A stretch of DNA of 64,000 nucleotides, from NCBI RefSeq assembly GCF_958450345.1, contig NC_088781.1, forward strand, positions 78,691,797 through 78,755,796, written 5' to 3'. Below, piece after piece: positions 23,568 to 32,500 of the stretch. Each line of letters opens with the position of its first letter. Position 1 is the first letter of the stretch. This DNA is from Calliphora vicina (Eukaryota; Arthropoda; Insecta; Diptera; Calliphoridae). The translations under genes were made by a program, and so were the position numbers. The notes beneath the pieces are model-generated. The model was not told where the DNA came from. It was given only the letters and a program-made list of their open reading frames with translations, and did no database searches.

Positions 23568-23688
23568 TTGTTTGCGCTTTGACTTAATAAAGAAACACAG
23601 ATCAAAACATAAATAAAAAAAATAAAAAAAAACAAAAATTAAACGCAGTCGCGAAAATGATACTTCTGCTTTCAATTTGCAAGCTAAA

Positions 23689-24759
23689 ATGATAAAAACA
23701 AATACTAGTAGTACGGCGAGAACCGTTACTAATAACAATAATTATTGGCAGCCTCTACAAACTGTAGAGGCTGATAATGAAACAATAGTATCAAAAACAA
23801 AAAAACAACACATTCCTCCAATAACAATACTTAAAAGTAAAATTGAACAATTGCATGAATTATGCAAAAAAAGTAATGTTAGCAATTATGCTATAAGAAG
23901 AATTTCAATTGGATTAAAACTTTTTTGTCAAAATCAAGAGGATTTTGATAATATATCAAAATATTTAACATCAAATAAATTTGAATTCTTTACGTATGCT
24001 ACCAAAAATGATAGACCATATAAAGCCTTATTGTTTGGCTATGACAAATCTGATGTCTTGTTATTAAAAACAAAATTAATATCTATGGGTTTAGATTGCA
24101 TAGATGTCAAAATGATTACTAAATCTGGGAATGGAAATACTGACCTTATATTCTATATTGTTTATTTTAAAAGACAAAGTATCACACTCAAAGAACTTAG
24201 AGAAAAATACTCGTCAATCGAGTTCCTCAAAGTTAAGTGGCAGTTCCATAGAAATAGGAAAAATAAAATAACGCAATGTTACAATTGCCAAATGTTTGGT
24301 CACGGTTCCTCTCGTTGTGCTGTCAAAACATTTTGTTCTAAATGTTCAGGAGAACATAAAACGACGGAATGCAACGTAAATATTATTAAATGTGCAAACT
24401 GTAGAGGTGATCACCCGTCATCGTCACCAAATTGTCCAAATCGTATCAGTTATATTGAGTTGAAACAACGTTATATGTCCAAAAACTCCAGATCTCAAGG
24501 TCATAATAGACAAAGAGTAGTTGTTAATACTACCAACAATAAATTGGATAACTCCCAATTTCCCGCACTTCCCTTAAGTGACCCCCCTACAAATAGTTGG
24601 GCAAATTTAAACACCAATGCTAATAATAGCGATTTATTTTCATTTGATGAAATCAAGAATATTACGTTCGAACTAATACATAAACTAAGAGCATGTAAAT
24701 CTAAATTAGACCAATTAGAGGTTGTTTCAAGCATTGCTTGCAAATTTTTGTCACCATAA
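23689..24759 (+). CDS. Jockey-C ORF1, RNA-binding gag-like protein
   Basis: 356 codons from ATG 23689. The protein has a basic, low-complexity N-terminus, a central RNA-recognition-like segment (about residues 70-180) and three Cys/His knuckles around residues 195-245. The knuckles are CYNCQMFGHGSSRC, CSKCSGEHKTTEC and CANCRGDHPSSSPNC. Such proteins bind the element RNA and form the RNP that returns to the chromosome. A 12-triplet upstream frame starts at 23657, and its stop overlaps this ATG. The stop TAA at 24757-24759 overlaps the ORF2 ATG. Confidence 0.88.
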   Translation: MIKTNTSSTARTVTNNNNYWQPLQTVEADNETIVSKTKKQHIPPITILKSKIEQLHELCKKSNVSNYAIRRISIGLKLFCQNQEDFDNISKYLTSNKFEFFTYATKNDRPYKALLFGYDKSDVLLLKTKLISMGLDCIDVKMITKSGNGNTDLIFYIVYFKRQSITLKELREKYSSIEFLKVKWQFHRNRKNKITQCYNCQMFGHGSSRCAVKTFCSKCSGEHKTTECNVNIIKCANCRGDHPSSSPNCPNRISYIELKQRYMSKNSRSQGHNRQRVVVNTTNNKLDNSQFPALPLSDPPTNSWANLNTNANNSDLFSFDEIKNITFELIHKLRACKSKLDQLEVVSSIACKFLSP

Positions 24760-27419
24760 TGGCTCAAACAAGATCAACAAAAATTATGAACTGGAATGCT
24801 AGAGGCATCAGACATAAGAAAGATGAATTGCTTGATTTTATGATTAGTAATGAAATAGATATTTGTTTACTATCGGAAACGCTACTAACACATCAAGTTT
24901 CCATTAAAAACAATGCTTATTACTGTTATAGAAACGATAGAGACACCAGAGGCGGAGGCGTTGCAATTTTTATTAAAAAAAATATACGGCATAAATTGAT
25001 TCCTATAACAAACACAGTTTTAATTGAAAACATTGGTATACAACTAGAAACACAAGATGGTCTAGTAACTATAATTTCTTGTTACTTTCCCGGAGGAGCT
25101 GCCGGTCGAGATGATTTAAAGAAAAAACAATTTGCAGCTGATATATCAAAATTAACTCGTTGGGATAATTATATACTGGGTGGTGATTTTAATAGTCGCC
25201 ATCGTTCCTGGGGTTGTATTCGAGCCAACTGTTGGGGAAATATTCTTTTTGAAAAAATCGAATCAAATAGCATTTGGATTAAAGCTCCATGTGACCCTAC
25301 ACACATACCTACAATTGACACCCACCAACCCTCAATTTTGGACTTCTATTTGACTAATATTCCTCTAAAATTATCCGACCCTATTACATGCAACAATTTA
25401 GGCTCCGATCATTTACCTGTACAGATAACACTTAAATGTACAAATATTAATACTACTCACCTATTTTTCGACTTTAGTAAAGCCAACTGGGTACAGTTTA
25501 AACAATATGTTAAACAAAACATATCTGATGAAAGCTTCATTTGCGACAACACAAGCGAATTAAATGGTATCATTGAATCGTTCACAAATATCATTCACAA
25601 TGCTACAAACGCAAGTGTGCCGAAAAAATCATTACTACACAAAACCAAACAAATACCAACTCACATTAAAGTATTGATGACAAACAGAAATTTTTTTCGT
25701 CGTCGATGGATGCAAAACAGGCATAGTATTGATAAGATGCAAATGAACTTTCTTAATAAAAAAATTAATAAAGAACTCATTATTGAAAGGAATAAGTCTT
25801 GGAGCAATGTTTTGGCAACTCTTGAAAAAGGTTCTTCCCCCTTTTGGAATATTTCAAAAGTCCTGAAAAAGAAGTACCAAAATTTGCCAATTCTTAAATA
25901 TGAAGATGTTCGTTACTCTACTACGCAAGAGAAATGCGAGTTATTAGCTAATTGTTTCAACTTAAATCACACGCTTACTACACATCTCAGTGATAATACA
26001 ACTATTGCTAACGTTGCAAATGCATTAAATTCATTACAACAAGTTCACACTAATATCAATAATGATTTTTTGGTATCATACGATAAAATAAAAACGATAA
26101 TTAAAAATCTCAAAATTAAAAAAGCAACGGGCCCTGATGGGATAAGTAATAGATTATTAAAGGCCCTCCCGAAAAAAGGAATACAAAATATTACCAGCAT
26201 TATAAACAACTGTTTTAAACTTTGTTATTTTCCTGATTGTTGGAAAGATGCAAAGGTTATTGCTATTTGCAAGCCAAACAAATTACCATCATGTCCTTTA
26301 TCGTATAGGCCAATAAGCCTACTATCATCTTTAAGTAAAGTTCTTGAAAAAGTAATTAAAGAAAAAATATTGAAATTTTGCGACGAAAACCAAGTATTCC
26401 CGACTCAACAGTTTGGTTTTAGAACCGGGCACAATACATCACACCCTTTGGTCAGAATCAAATCCAAAATAAAAGACAATTTCAATGCTGGAAAATCCAC
26501 TGGCATGGTACTTTTAGATATTAAATCAGCATTTGATTGTGTATGGCACGATGGCCTTATTTATAAAATGGTTCAACTGAACTTCCCTCCTGAGATTACC
26601 AAACTAATTCAAAGCTTTCTACTCAATAGAAATTATAAAGTATACATTGGAAAAACTTGTTCTTCGAAAATTGCAATCACAGCAGGGTGCCCTCAAGGAT
26701 CTTGTTTATCTCCAATTCTTTACAACATTTTCACCTCTGATTTTCCATCGCTCCTTAATTGTTCGTCTTCAATTTTCGCAGATGACACTGCTATCCTCTG
26801 CCACGATGTAATGGCAGAAAATATAATTAATAATCTTCAAGATGACCTAGCAGTTATAGTAGAATATTTCAACAAATGGAAAATTCTTATTAACACCCAA
26901 AAAACTCAAGCTATTTATTTCACTAGAAGAAGGAAAAATATGTTTACCCCACAAAGAGATTTATATTTCAACAATACATATATTAAGTGGGAATCAAGAG
27001 TTAAATATCTAGGAGTCATCCTTGACCCAAAAATTAATTTTGGAGAACACGTTTCATATATTATAAATAAATTAAATAATATCACAAGACTTTTATACCC
27101 GTTTGTAAATAGAAATTCATTGCTAAGTCAAGATAACAAAATTATTATTTTTAAATCAATTTTTATGTCTATATTATATTATGCAGCTCCAGTATGGAGT
27201 GATATTGCGGAATGCCACATAAAGAAGCTCCAAATTAGTCAAAATAAATTGTTAAAAATGATATACAATTTACCATGGCATTTTTCTACACAGCGTTTGC
27301 ATTCCATTAATAATATCTACAGAGTTAAAGAGAGAGTTTTGAAACTTAAAAACAATTATAATATTAGATGTGAAATGTCTGAATACGACCATATTAACAT
27401 ATTAAATGTTAGCTCATAG
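24759..27419 (+). CDS. Jockey-C ORF2, endonuclease and reverse transcriptase
   Basis: An intact frame of about 886 codons from the ATG at 24759, which overlaps the ORF1 stop. The endonuclease has WNARGIR (about residue 12), the metal-binding Glu in LLSETLL (about 38), GGDFNSRHRSWG (about 141) and SDHLPV (about 218). RT has ATGPDGIS (about 460), YRPISLLS, QFGFR, LLDIKSAFDCVWHDG, GCPQGSCLSP and the catalytic FADD (about 673), then YLGVILD. There is no RNase H, as in the Jockey clade. A further in-frame ATG seven codons upstream is possible but less likely. All catalytic motifs are present. Confidence 0.92.
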   Translation: MAQTRSTKIMNWNARGIRHKKDELLDFMISNEIDICLLSETLLTHQVSIKNNAYYCYRNDRDTRGGGVAIFIKKNIRHKLIPITNTVLIENIGIQLETQDGLVTIISCYFPGGAAGRDDLKKKQFAADISKLTRWDNYILGGDFNSRHRSWGCIRANCWGNILFEKIESNSIWIKAPCDPTHIPTIDTHQPSILDFYLTNIPLKLSDPITCNNLGSDHLPVQITLKCTNINTTHLFFDFSKANWVQFKQYVKQNISDESFICDNTSELNGIIESFTNIIHNATNASVPKKSLLHKTKQIPTHIKVLMTNRNFFRRRWMQNRHSIDKMQMNFLNKKINKELIIERNKSWSNVLATLEKGSSPFWNISKVLKKKYQNLPILKYEDVRYSTTQEKCELLANCFNLNHTLTTHLSDNTTIANVANALNSLQQVHTNINNDFLVSYDKIKTIIKNLKIKKATGPDGISNRLLKALPKKGIQNITSIINNCFKLCYFPDCWKDAKVIAICKPNKLPSCPLSYRPISLLSSLSKVLEKVIKEKILKFCDENQVFPTQQFGFRTGHNTSHPLVRIKSKIKDNFNAGKSTGMVLLDIKSAFDCVWHDGLIYKMVQLNFPPEITKLIQSFLLNRNYKVYIGKTCSSKIAITAGCPQGSCLSPILYNIFTSDFPSLLNCSSSIFADDTAILCHDVMAENIINNLQDDLAVIVEYFNKWKILINTQKTQAIYFTRRRKNMFTPQRDLYFNNTYIKWESRVKYLGVILDPKINFGEHVSYIINKLNNITRLLYPFVNRNSLLSQDNKIIIFKSIFMSILYYAAPVWSDIAECHIKKLQISQNKLLKMIYNLPWHFSTQRLHSINNIYRVKERVLKLKNNYNIRCEMSEYDHINILNVSS

Positions 27420-27673
27420 TTTTAAGTTTTTATCTTAACATAAAACCCTTTTTCTTTTTTTTTTTTTTATTTTCAAAGGTTTTTTTTCTTACCACTTTTT
27501 CCTTAATTTTTTAAAATTATTATTATTATATTATTAAATAATATTTATTGTAAACTTATATCATAACTAAGTAGAAAAGGTTATTATTTTGCCTGAACTC
27601 TTTAATAATATTTGTAAATAACATATTGTAAAATACCATTTCATGTTAAATAAAAAAACACATTCATTCAGTA

Positions 27674-28729
27674 ATCTTCTTCATTCTTACCAAATATAAT
27701 TATGTCATCTATATAGACATAACAAATTTGTCCAATGTGCTCTCTTAGAACGTCATCTAGAGTGCGTTGGAAGATCGACGGTGAATTCCTTAATCCGAAA
27801 GGAAGTCGGACAAATTCAGATTTTCCATTATTAATGGAAAATGCTGTTTTTTCAAAATCACTTTCTTTGAGTGGGATCTGGTGGAAACCACTTTTTAAAT
27901 CTATAACAGAAAAGTATTTATTTTCTCCCAGGTTTGATAAGACTTCATTTATTTCTGGAATTGGATAACGATCTGGCACAGTGACTGAGTTTAATTTTCT
28001 GTAATCTATCACCATTCTATACTTTCTTTCTCCTGATGCATCCATTTTTTTTGGGACGATCCAAACGGGTGCATTATATGGTGACTTTGATGGTCGAATT
28101 ATTCCATCATTCAGAAGCTCAGTTATTTGTTTTTCTATTTCACTTTTTAGTGCCATAGGGTACGGATAAGATTTCGAATAAACTGGTGAATCAGTAGTTG
28201 TTCTAATATCTCCTTGAACTCGAGAGGTGTAGGTTAATTTATGGTTAGGTTCAGTAAACAAATTCGGATACGTGTGAATTGTTTCTTCTAGTTTTGATAT
28301 TTGGGTTTTGCTTAAGTGGTTGGTTCTAAGTTCAATTTTATTTATTGCTTGGGAAGCGTGCTGATAAATTTTAATTCTCTTCACATTGTCTATTAACATG
28401 TACTGTTCTTTTATATGTATTATTGCATTAAGTTCTTCTAAGCTATCATGACCAACAATGCCATGGAAAGATTTCAACGACGGCAAAATATAAAATTTTA
28501 TTTTATGGTTTGGAATGTTAAAGAGATTTACTAATGTGTGGTGTGTAATTTTTATGTTGCCGGATATAGAATTCGCAAAAAAGGGTTTTTTATTTAGAAT
28601 TGTTTTGGTTACCAGAGAAGGCTGAATGTAATTTTTATTAGAGCCTGTATCAATTAATATTTTCAATATTTGGCCATTCTCTGTTTTACATTTAAAATAT
28701 GGAAGTGAAGAGTGGGCTAACCTAAAAAA
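27674..28729 (-). pseudogene. pol: pol segment: protease and reverse transcriptase, cut by LINE insertion
   Basis: The frame enters by a predicted -1 shift at 28723-28729. The protease active site is LIDTGSNKN (about 28660). RT shows YPMALKSEIEKQI, KYRMVIDYRKLNSVT, FSVIDLKSGFHQI, LPFGLRNSPSIFQR and the catalytic YIDDIIIF (about 27720-27700). The frame ends within a few codons of the Jockey-C insertion, and the rest resumes at 23535. Up to that break the sequence is open and well conserved, consistent with a recently active provirus. Confidence 0.87.
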
Positions 28730-30186
28730 TGAATATCTGATAGATCTTCTGCGTGGGTATTTCCCTGTTCGCTTTCTTGTTGATAATAGTCTTGTATGTA
28801 ATCTTGAAGACTTTCTTCTTGAATTACTTGTTGGTAATCATTTTCGTGACTATTAGAATTGTCGTTTTGGTTATATGACATATCATTAAAAGGAAGTTCT
28901 TCATTGACTCCTATGTGAAAGTTTCTTTGTAATTTACTATGTGGCATTGGGGTGTTTAGAGATGGTGGTGTAGGCCTTTTGCCATAAAATTGGTTCGTTT
29001 GAAGAGGTCTATTTTGATAATTAATATTTTTGGACTGAATAGAATTATCGATGTCCATTGGTTCGGGTCTTTGTGGTTTTGGAGCTATAGGTCTTGGTGG
29101 TATGAAATTTTGATGAAAATATGGATTTTGTGGTTGGGGGTGTTGGAAGTGTTGTCGAGGCTGATTGTGTAATTGGAAATGTTGGTTAAAAGAATGTTGT
29201 TGGTTAAAAGAAGGTGGTTGATATGACCTTTGATTATTCTGATATTGAAATGTATTCCATTGCCTTGCGTTATTAGGCTGTGATAGGGTAAGTTCAGGGT
29301 AAAATGGTACTCTATTTAAATTACTATTTCTTCTTGGTGGGGGTGGTGGGAATTGTTTTTGTGGTTTGATATTATTGTGATTTAAGGCGTATTCTGCTCT
29401 ATAGTTTTGATTTTCTAACTTCAAGCATAAGTGCAATGCTTGTGGTAAATCTGATGTTTCGCGAATTCCCAATAATTTAGGTAAGTCTCCGTTGAGACCC
29501 CTTATGAAAGTGTCAAGGGCTTTATCGCGATATGTTTGTGTTAGTAATGTAACTGATTCCCTGCCTATATCCATGCATCCTATTTTATTAAGTATTAAAG
29601 ACAGATGGGTATAGACTTCTTGATAAAAGCCTTGTATAGAGTTTTTGCCTTGAATTAATGAAGACATTTGGTACTCTAGTGTACCTAAATCACGTTTGTC
29701 CCCATAGTGAAGAGTTAAGCACTTAACAATACTCTTCCAATTAAGAGGAGTATTGTACGATTCTAGGGCTGCGTCTGCATTGCCTATGATTTTGTTACGG
29801 ATAACACTTAGTATTCCGAAATATTTTGCAGTGCCTATAGAATTATCGTAAATTTCTAGGACTCTTTCTACACTTTTTCTCCAAGAATTGAATTCCGCAG
29901 GATTACCTGAAAATTCTCTCAAACACCGGACGATATCAGGAATTTTATCTAATTCACCTAGATTGTTTTTATGTCTTTCATCTATTACTATGTCTGATCC
30001 GTTAGGTAAATCGTCACCTGAATTATTTAACAATTGAATTGTTGTTCTAACTTGTTCTGCGACTAAAGTGGATATTTGTTGTTGTAGTGCAACATTCATT
30101 TGAAGCTGATTTTGTGGATTAATTTGTTGAGGAGCTTGGTCTTGGTTAAGGACGGCTGGTCTTATTAGGTTAGATGGATTTGCCAT
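28717..30186 (-). CDS. gag: gag of the gypsy-like provirus
   Basis: An uninterrupted 489-codon frame opens at ATG 30186. The N-terminal two-thirds resembles the helical capsid region of gypsy-type Gag. The C-terminal third is very rich in Gln, Asn and Pro (residues about 265-400). No CCHC zinc knuckle is present, as in other errantivirus Gag proteins. The stop (28717-28719) lies just after a TTTTTTA heptamer, in the position expected for -1 frameshifting into pol. It is the only fully open gene of the provirus. Confidence 0.85.
   Translation of the reverse strand: MANPSNLIRPAVLNQDQAPQQINPQNQLQMNVALQQQISTLVAEQVRTTIQLLNNSGDDLPNGSDIVIDERHKNNLGELDKIPDIVRCLREFSGNPAEFNSWRKSVERVLEIYDNSIGTAKYFGILSVIRNKIIGNADAALESYNTPLNWKSIVKCLTLHYGDKRDLGTLEYQMSSLIQGKNSIQGFYQEVYTHLSLILNKIGCMDIGRESVTLLTQTYRDKALDTFIRGLNGDLPKLLGIRETSDLPQALHLCLKLENQNYRAEYALNHNNIKPQKQFPPPPPRRNSNLNRVPFYPELTLSQPNNARQWNTFQYQNNQRSYQPPSFNQQHSFNQHFQLHNQPRQHFQHPQPQNPYFHQNFIPPRPIAPKPQRPEPMDIDNSIQSKNINYQNRPLQTNQFYGKRPTPPSLNTPMPHSKLQRNFHIGVNEELPFNDMSYNQNDNSNSHENDYQQVIQEESLQDYIQDYYQQESEQGNTHAEDLSDIHFLG
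28723..28729 (-). promoter_or_regulatory. Predicted -1 ribosomal frameshift heptamer TTTTTTA
   Basis: In the gag frame the codons are CAT TTT TTA GGT TAG. The heptamer T-TTT-TTA therefore has the canonical X-XXY-YYZ phase, and the -1 frame stays open past the gag stop into the protease motif LIDTG. It is the same heptamer type used by lentiviruses. A downstream stem or pseudoknot was not established. Confidence 0.75.
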
Positions 30187-30900
30187 GATTAGGATTATGG
30201 GATTAGGTGTTGGTTAGTAAACAGAGAGTTTCTTTAAAAAAAAATTTATAAAAATAAATTTTCCTGTATTCTAAATTTTTAAACTAGTTTCGTAATATTG
30301 TTGATAATTTTTTTTACTACTTTTCTAAAACTTATTTGCATTTAATTTTCCTTAATTTAGTTATAGTCATTCACTTCTTATTTATTATTATTTATTTCAC
30401 AATATTGTTGATAATTTTTATTTTTCACCACTTTTCTATAATTTATTTGTATTTAATTTTCCTTAATTTAATTCACTTTTTGTAACTTTTTATTTATTTC
30501 TTCAAATTATTTTATTTTCACTTATTAAAGCCTTTGCTTAAATATTATTTTTAATATTTTCTTAAATAGTAGATATTCTTAAATAATAACTTACATAAAA
30601 TGATGATACCCCACATCTTGCTACTGTCAGTTTTGGATTATTCCCTTTTGTTGCCTACTCGTGGTCCTCTGCTGAACCCAGTGTAACAATTGCTGTTTTG
30701 ATCAATTCAGCGGTGATGTGTCCAGCGGTGAGCTACTTTAGGTCGGCTGGAATAACTTGCTAGTTGTATGTGTCCAACGATGAGCTTCTTGAGGTCTTGT
30801 GTTGAACTTGGAACAATTTGCTCGTTAAAAGGTATCCTCGGGCGCGAAAAAAATAAGGATACCTTTTAACATTTACATTTTTATTTATTTAGATTTTACA
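30187..30900 (-). other. Leader (5' UTR) of the gypsy-like provirus
   Basis: About 700 bp of non-coding sequence lie between the 5' LTR and gag. It contains an imperfect direct repeat of about 80 bp (30288-30370 and 30402-30480, sharing ATATTGTTGATAATTTTT and TTAATTTTCCTTAATTTA). It also has a less AT-rich block at 30600-30850. This is the position of the insulator in Drosophila gypsy, but no series of Su(Hw)-like sites was seen. Confidence 0.5.
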
Positions 30901-31061
30901 AGTTACATCTGTAGTCTTTTACTGTTGAAATACAACTAAACTTAATTCTTAAACTAAACTTAAAGAAAAAATGTGTCAGCATAAATTGAATTTTAATATT
31001 TGGAACAAAATAACCGGACGTTGCAAATACAAAAAGGTTAACAACTTTTGTGTCGTTAACT
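30901..31061 (-). repeat. 5' LTR of the gypsy-like provirus (161 bp)
   Basis: Identical to the left LTR apart from lacking its 74-bp internal block. The short length compared with typical gypsy LTRs and the missing block suggest a deletion, possibly affecting promoter sequence. Confidence 0.82.
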
Positions 31062-31107
31062 TACACAAGCAATTTCATTTGTTTTTGCTAACCAAAAATA
31101 TACATAT

Positions 31108-32044
31108 GGGGCATTTCACGTCAAGTGAACCAACTTTTGAAATCGATGTCTTCCGATCGCGATGAAATTTGCACCAATGTTAGTTCTATTGGATAGTAAT
31201 TCGGACACCATTTTTCAACAAGATCGGTCAAGAACTCTCTGAGTTATAGGAGGTCAAAATTTGACATTTTGGCCAAACAGGTGTTTTTTTTTATCCATAT
31301 AACTTATTACCTATTGTTCTTAGCAAAATGTCTCCCAAATAGTTTAGATAGCTATTTATGCAATCTTTCGAAAAAAAAATTTAATAAAATTTTTGACTTT
31401 TTTTTTTCAAAATGGGCCCTTTTTATTTTTTTTAAGAAAGCTTAGGTCTTTTCCTAAGCGACCTATATGGTCGCTTAGTGGGATGCGAGTGGGATATCTA
31501 TCAAAAAAAATATTTTGTAACTCAAGATTTAAAATTTTTGAATTTTTTTGCAAAATCAAAAACTTTGTTGACTTTTTTTAAAAAAATGGAACCATTTTTT
31601 AATTTTTTTTTGCTCAGAAGAAAGCTTATGTGTTTTCCTTTAACACCATTTTTGTCGCTTAGTGGGATGCGAGTGGGATATCTATAAAAAAAATGTTTTG
31701 TAACTCAAGACATACAATTTTTTACTTTTTTTTGAAAAATCAAAAACCTTTTTGACTTTTTTTTTCCAAAATGGACTCTTTTTTTATTAATTTTTTTTCT
31801 CAAAAGAAAGCTTAGGTCTTTTCCTTTAAAACCTTTTTGGTCGCTTAGTGGGATGCGAGTGGGATATCTATCAAAATAAATGTTTTGTAACTCAAGACAA
31901 ATGTTTTTAAATTGATTTTTTTCATATTTGTGTGTAAGTGTTTCTAAAACCTTAAAAATAAAAACCACAACAACTGACCGATAATAGCCACTGGAGGGGT
32001 GCAATATGAGGCCGACCGCTATTAATTTTCCACCCCCAAAATTT
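31108..32044. repeat. Left terminal inverted repeat with three subterminal repeat units
   Basis: Within the arm the block GTGGGATGCGAGTGGGATAT, next to AAGCGAC/GTCGCTT, occurs three times (about 31460-31500, 31650-31685 and 31840-31870) at a spacing of about 190 bp. Each copy is followed by TTTTGTAACTCAAGA. Regularly spaced subterminal motifs of this kind are candidates for transposase binding. Confidence 0.8.
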
Positions 32045-32500
32045 GTCTGAGTTTTGTATCTTGCGGCTTTTTTAGTCAATCCTAGAGGTAGTTTTCAGCG
32101 CACGTGATTTTCATTGTTAAAATATCAGGTGCCCCAGAAACAAATTTTTGGAATCAAGTGGAAATATTTTATGGCCCTTCTCCGAAGTACCAGTTTATTT
32201 ATTATTTTATGACATTTGACTTTAAGAAGTGGGTGGAGAGGTAGAAGTTGACAGGTAGGTTATTTATATGGTGGTTTATTTTTATTATTATTTGTAACAT
32301 TTGGTTAAACTAGGTACTTTAGTATGTAAGCCCTTCTTGACCCTAATAAAAGATTTGAGACTCATTCATTAAAACGTACTACCTATATGATCTTAAAAAA
32401 CTATTTATTGTCATTCTGAAGACATACGGAAATCAGTTTTTTAGAAACAGCGTTAAAGTTAAGACGTGTGTTATTTACATAAATACTTACAAAATTCAAA

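Larger units (their letters stand above)
23536..27673 (+). mobile_element. Jockey-C, full-length LINE with two open ORFs
   Basis: A 13-bp target duplication, ATCTTCTTCATTC, flanks the element (23523-23535 and 27674-27686), so both ends are well defined. The 5' end coincides with an initiator plus a downstream promoter element. ORF1 and ORF2 are both open and overlap as TAATG. There is a 254-bp 3' UTR with AATAAA shortly before the end. It lies in pol of the gypsy-like provirus in the opposite orientation. Everything visible is consistent with a recent insertion of a potentially competent element. Confidence 0.92.
19941..31061 (-). mobile_element. gypsy/errantivirus-like provirus, interrupted by a LINE
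   Basis: On the - strand the order is 5' LTR (30901-31061), leader, gag, pol (protease, RT, RNase H, integrase), env, polypurine tract and 3' LTR (19941-20175). This is the gypsy/errantivirus plan: an insect endogenous retrovirus with env. Both LTRs read AGTTAAC...GTAACT on the - strand and are identical except for a 74-bp indel. Jockey-C (23536-27673) sits in pol. A tRNA-matching primer site was not recognised next to the 5' LTR. Flanks (TTTA and TACA) do not show a clear target duplication. Frameshifts in the RNase H and env regions make it defective. Confidence 0.88.

Noticed and set aside
24501..24767. Antisense 88-codon frame
   Set aside because: It overlaps the end of the intact Jockey-C ORF1 on the opposite strand and has no features of its own.
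30187..30900. gypsy-type Su(Hw) insulator in the provirus leader
   Set aside because: The position is right, but a series of TTGCATAC-like sites is absent. Only one loose TTGCATTT was seen.
31393..32079. Phe/Lys-rich open frames in the long-TIR arms
   Set aside because: They recur in both arms in opposite orientation and arise from T- and A-runs of the terminal inverted repeats.
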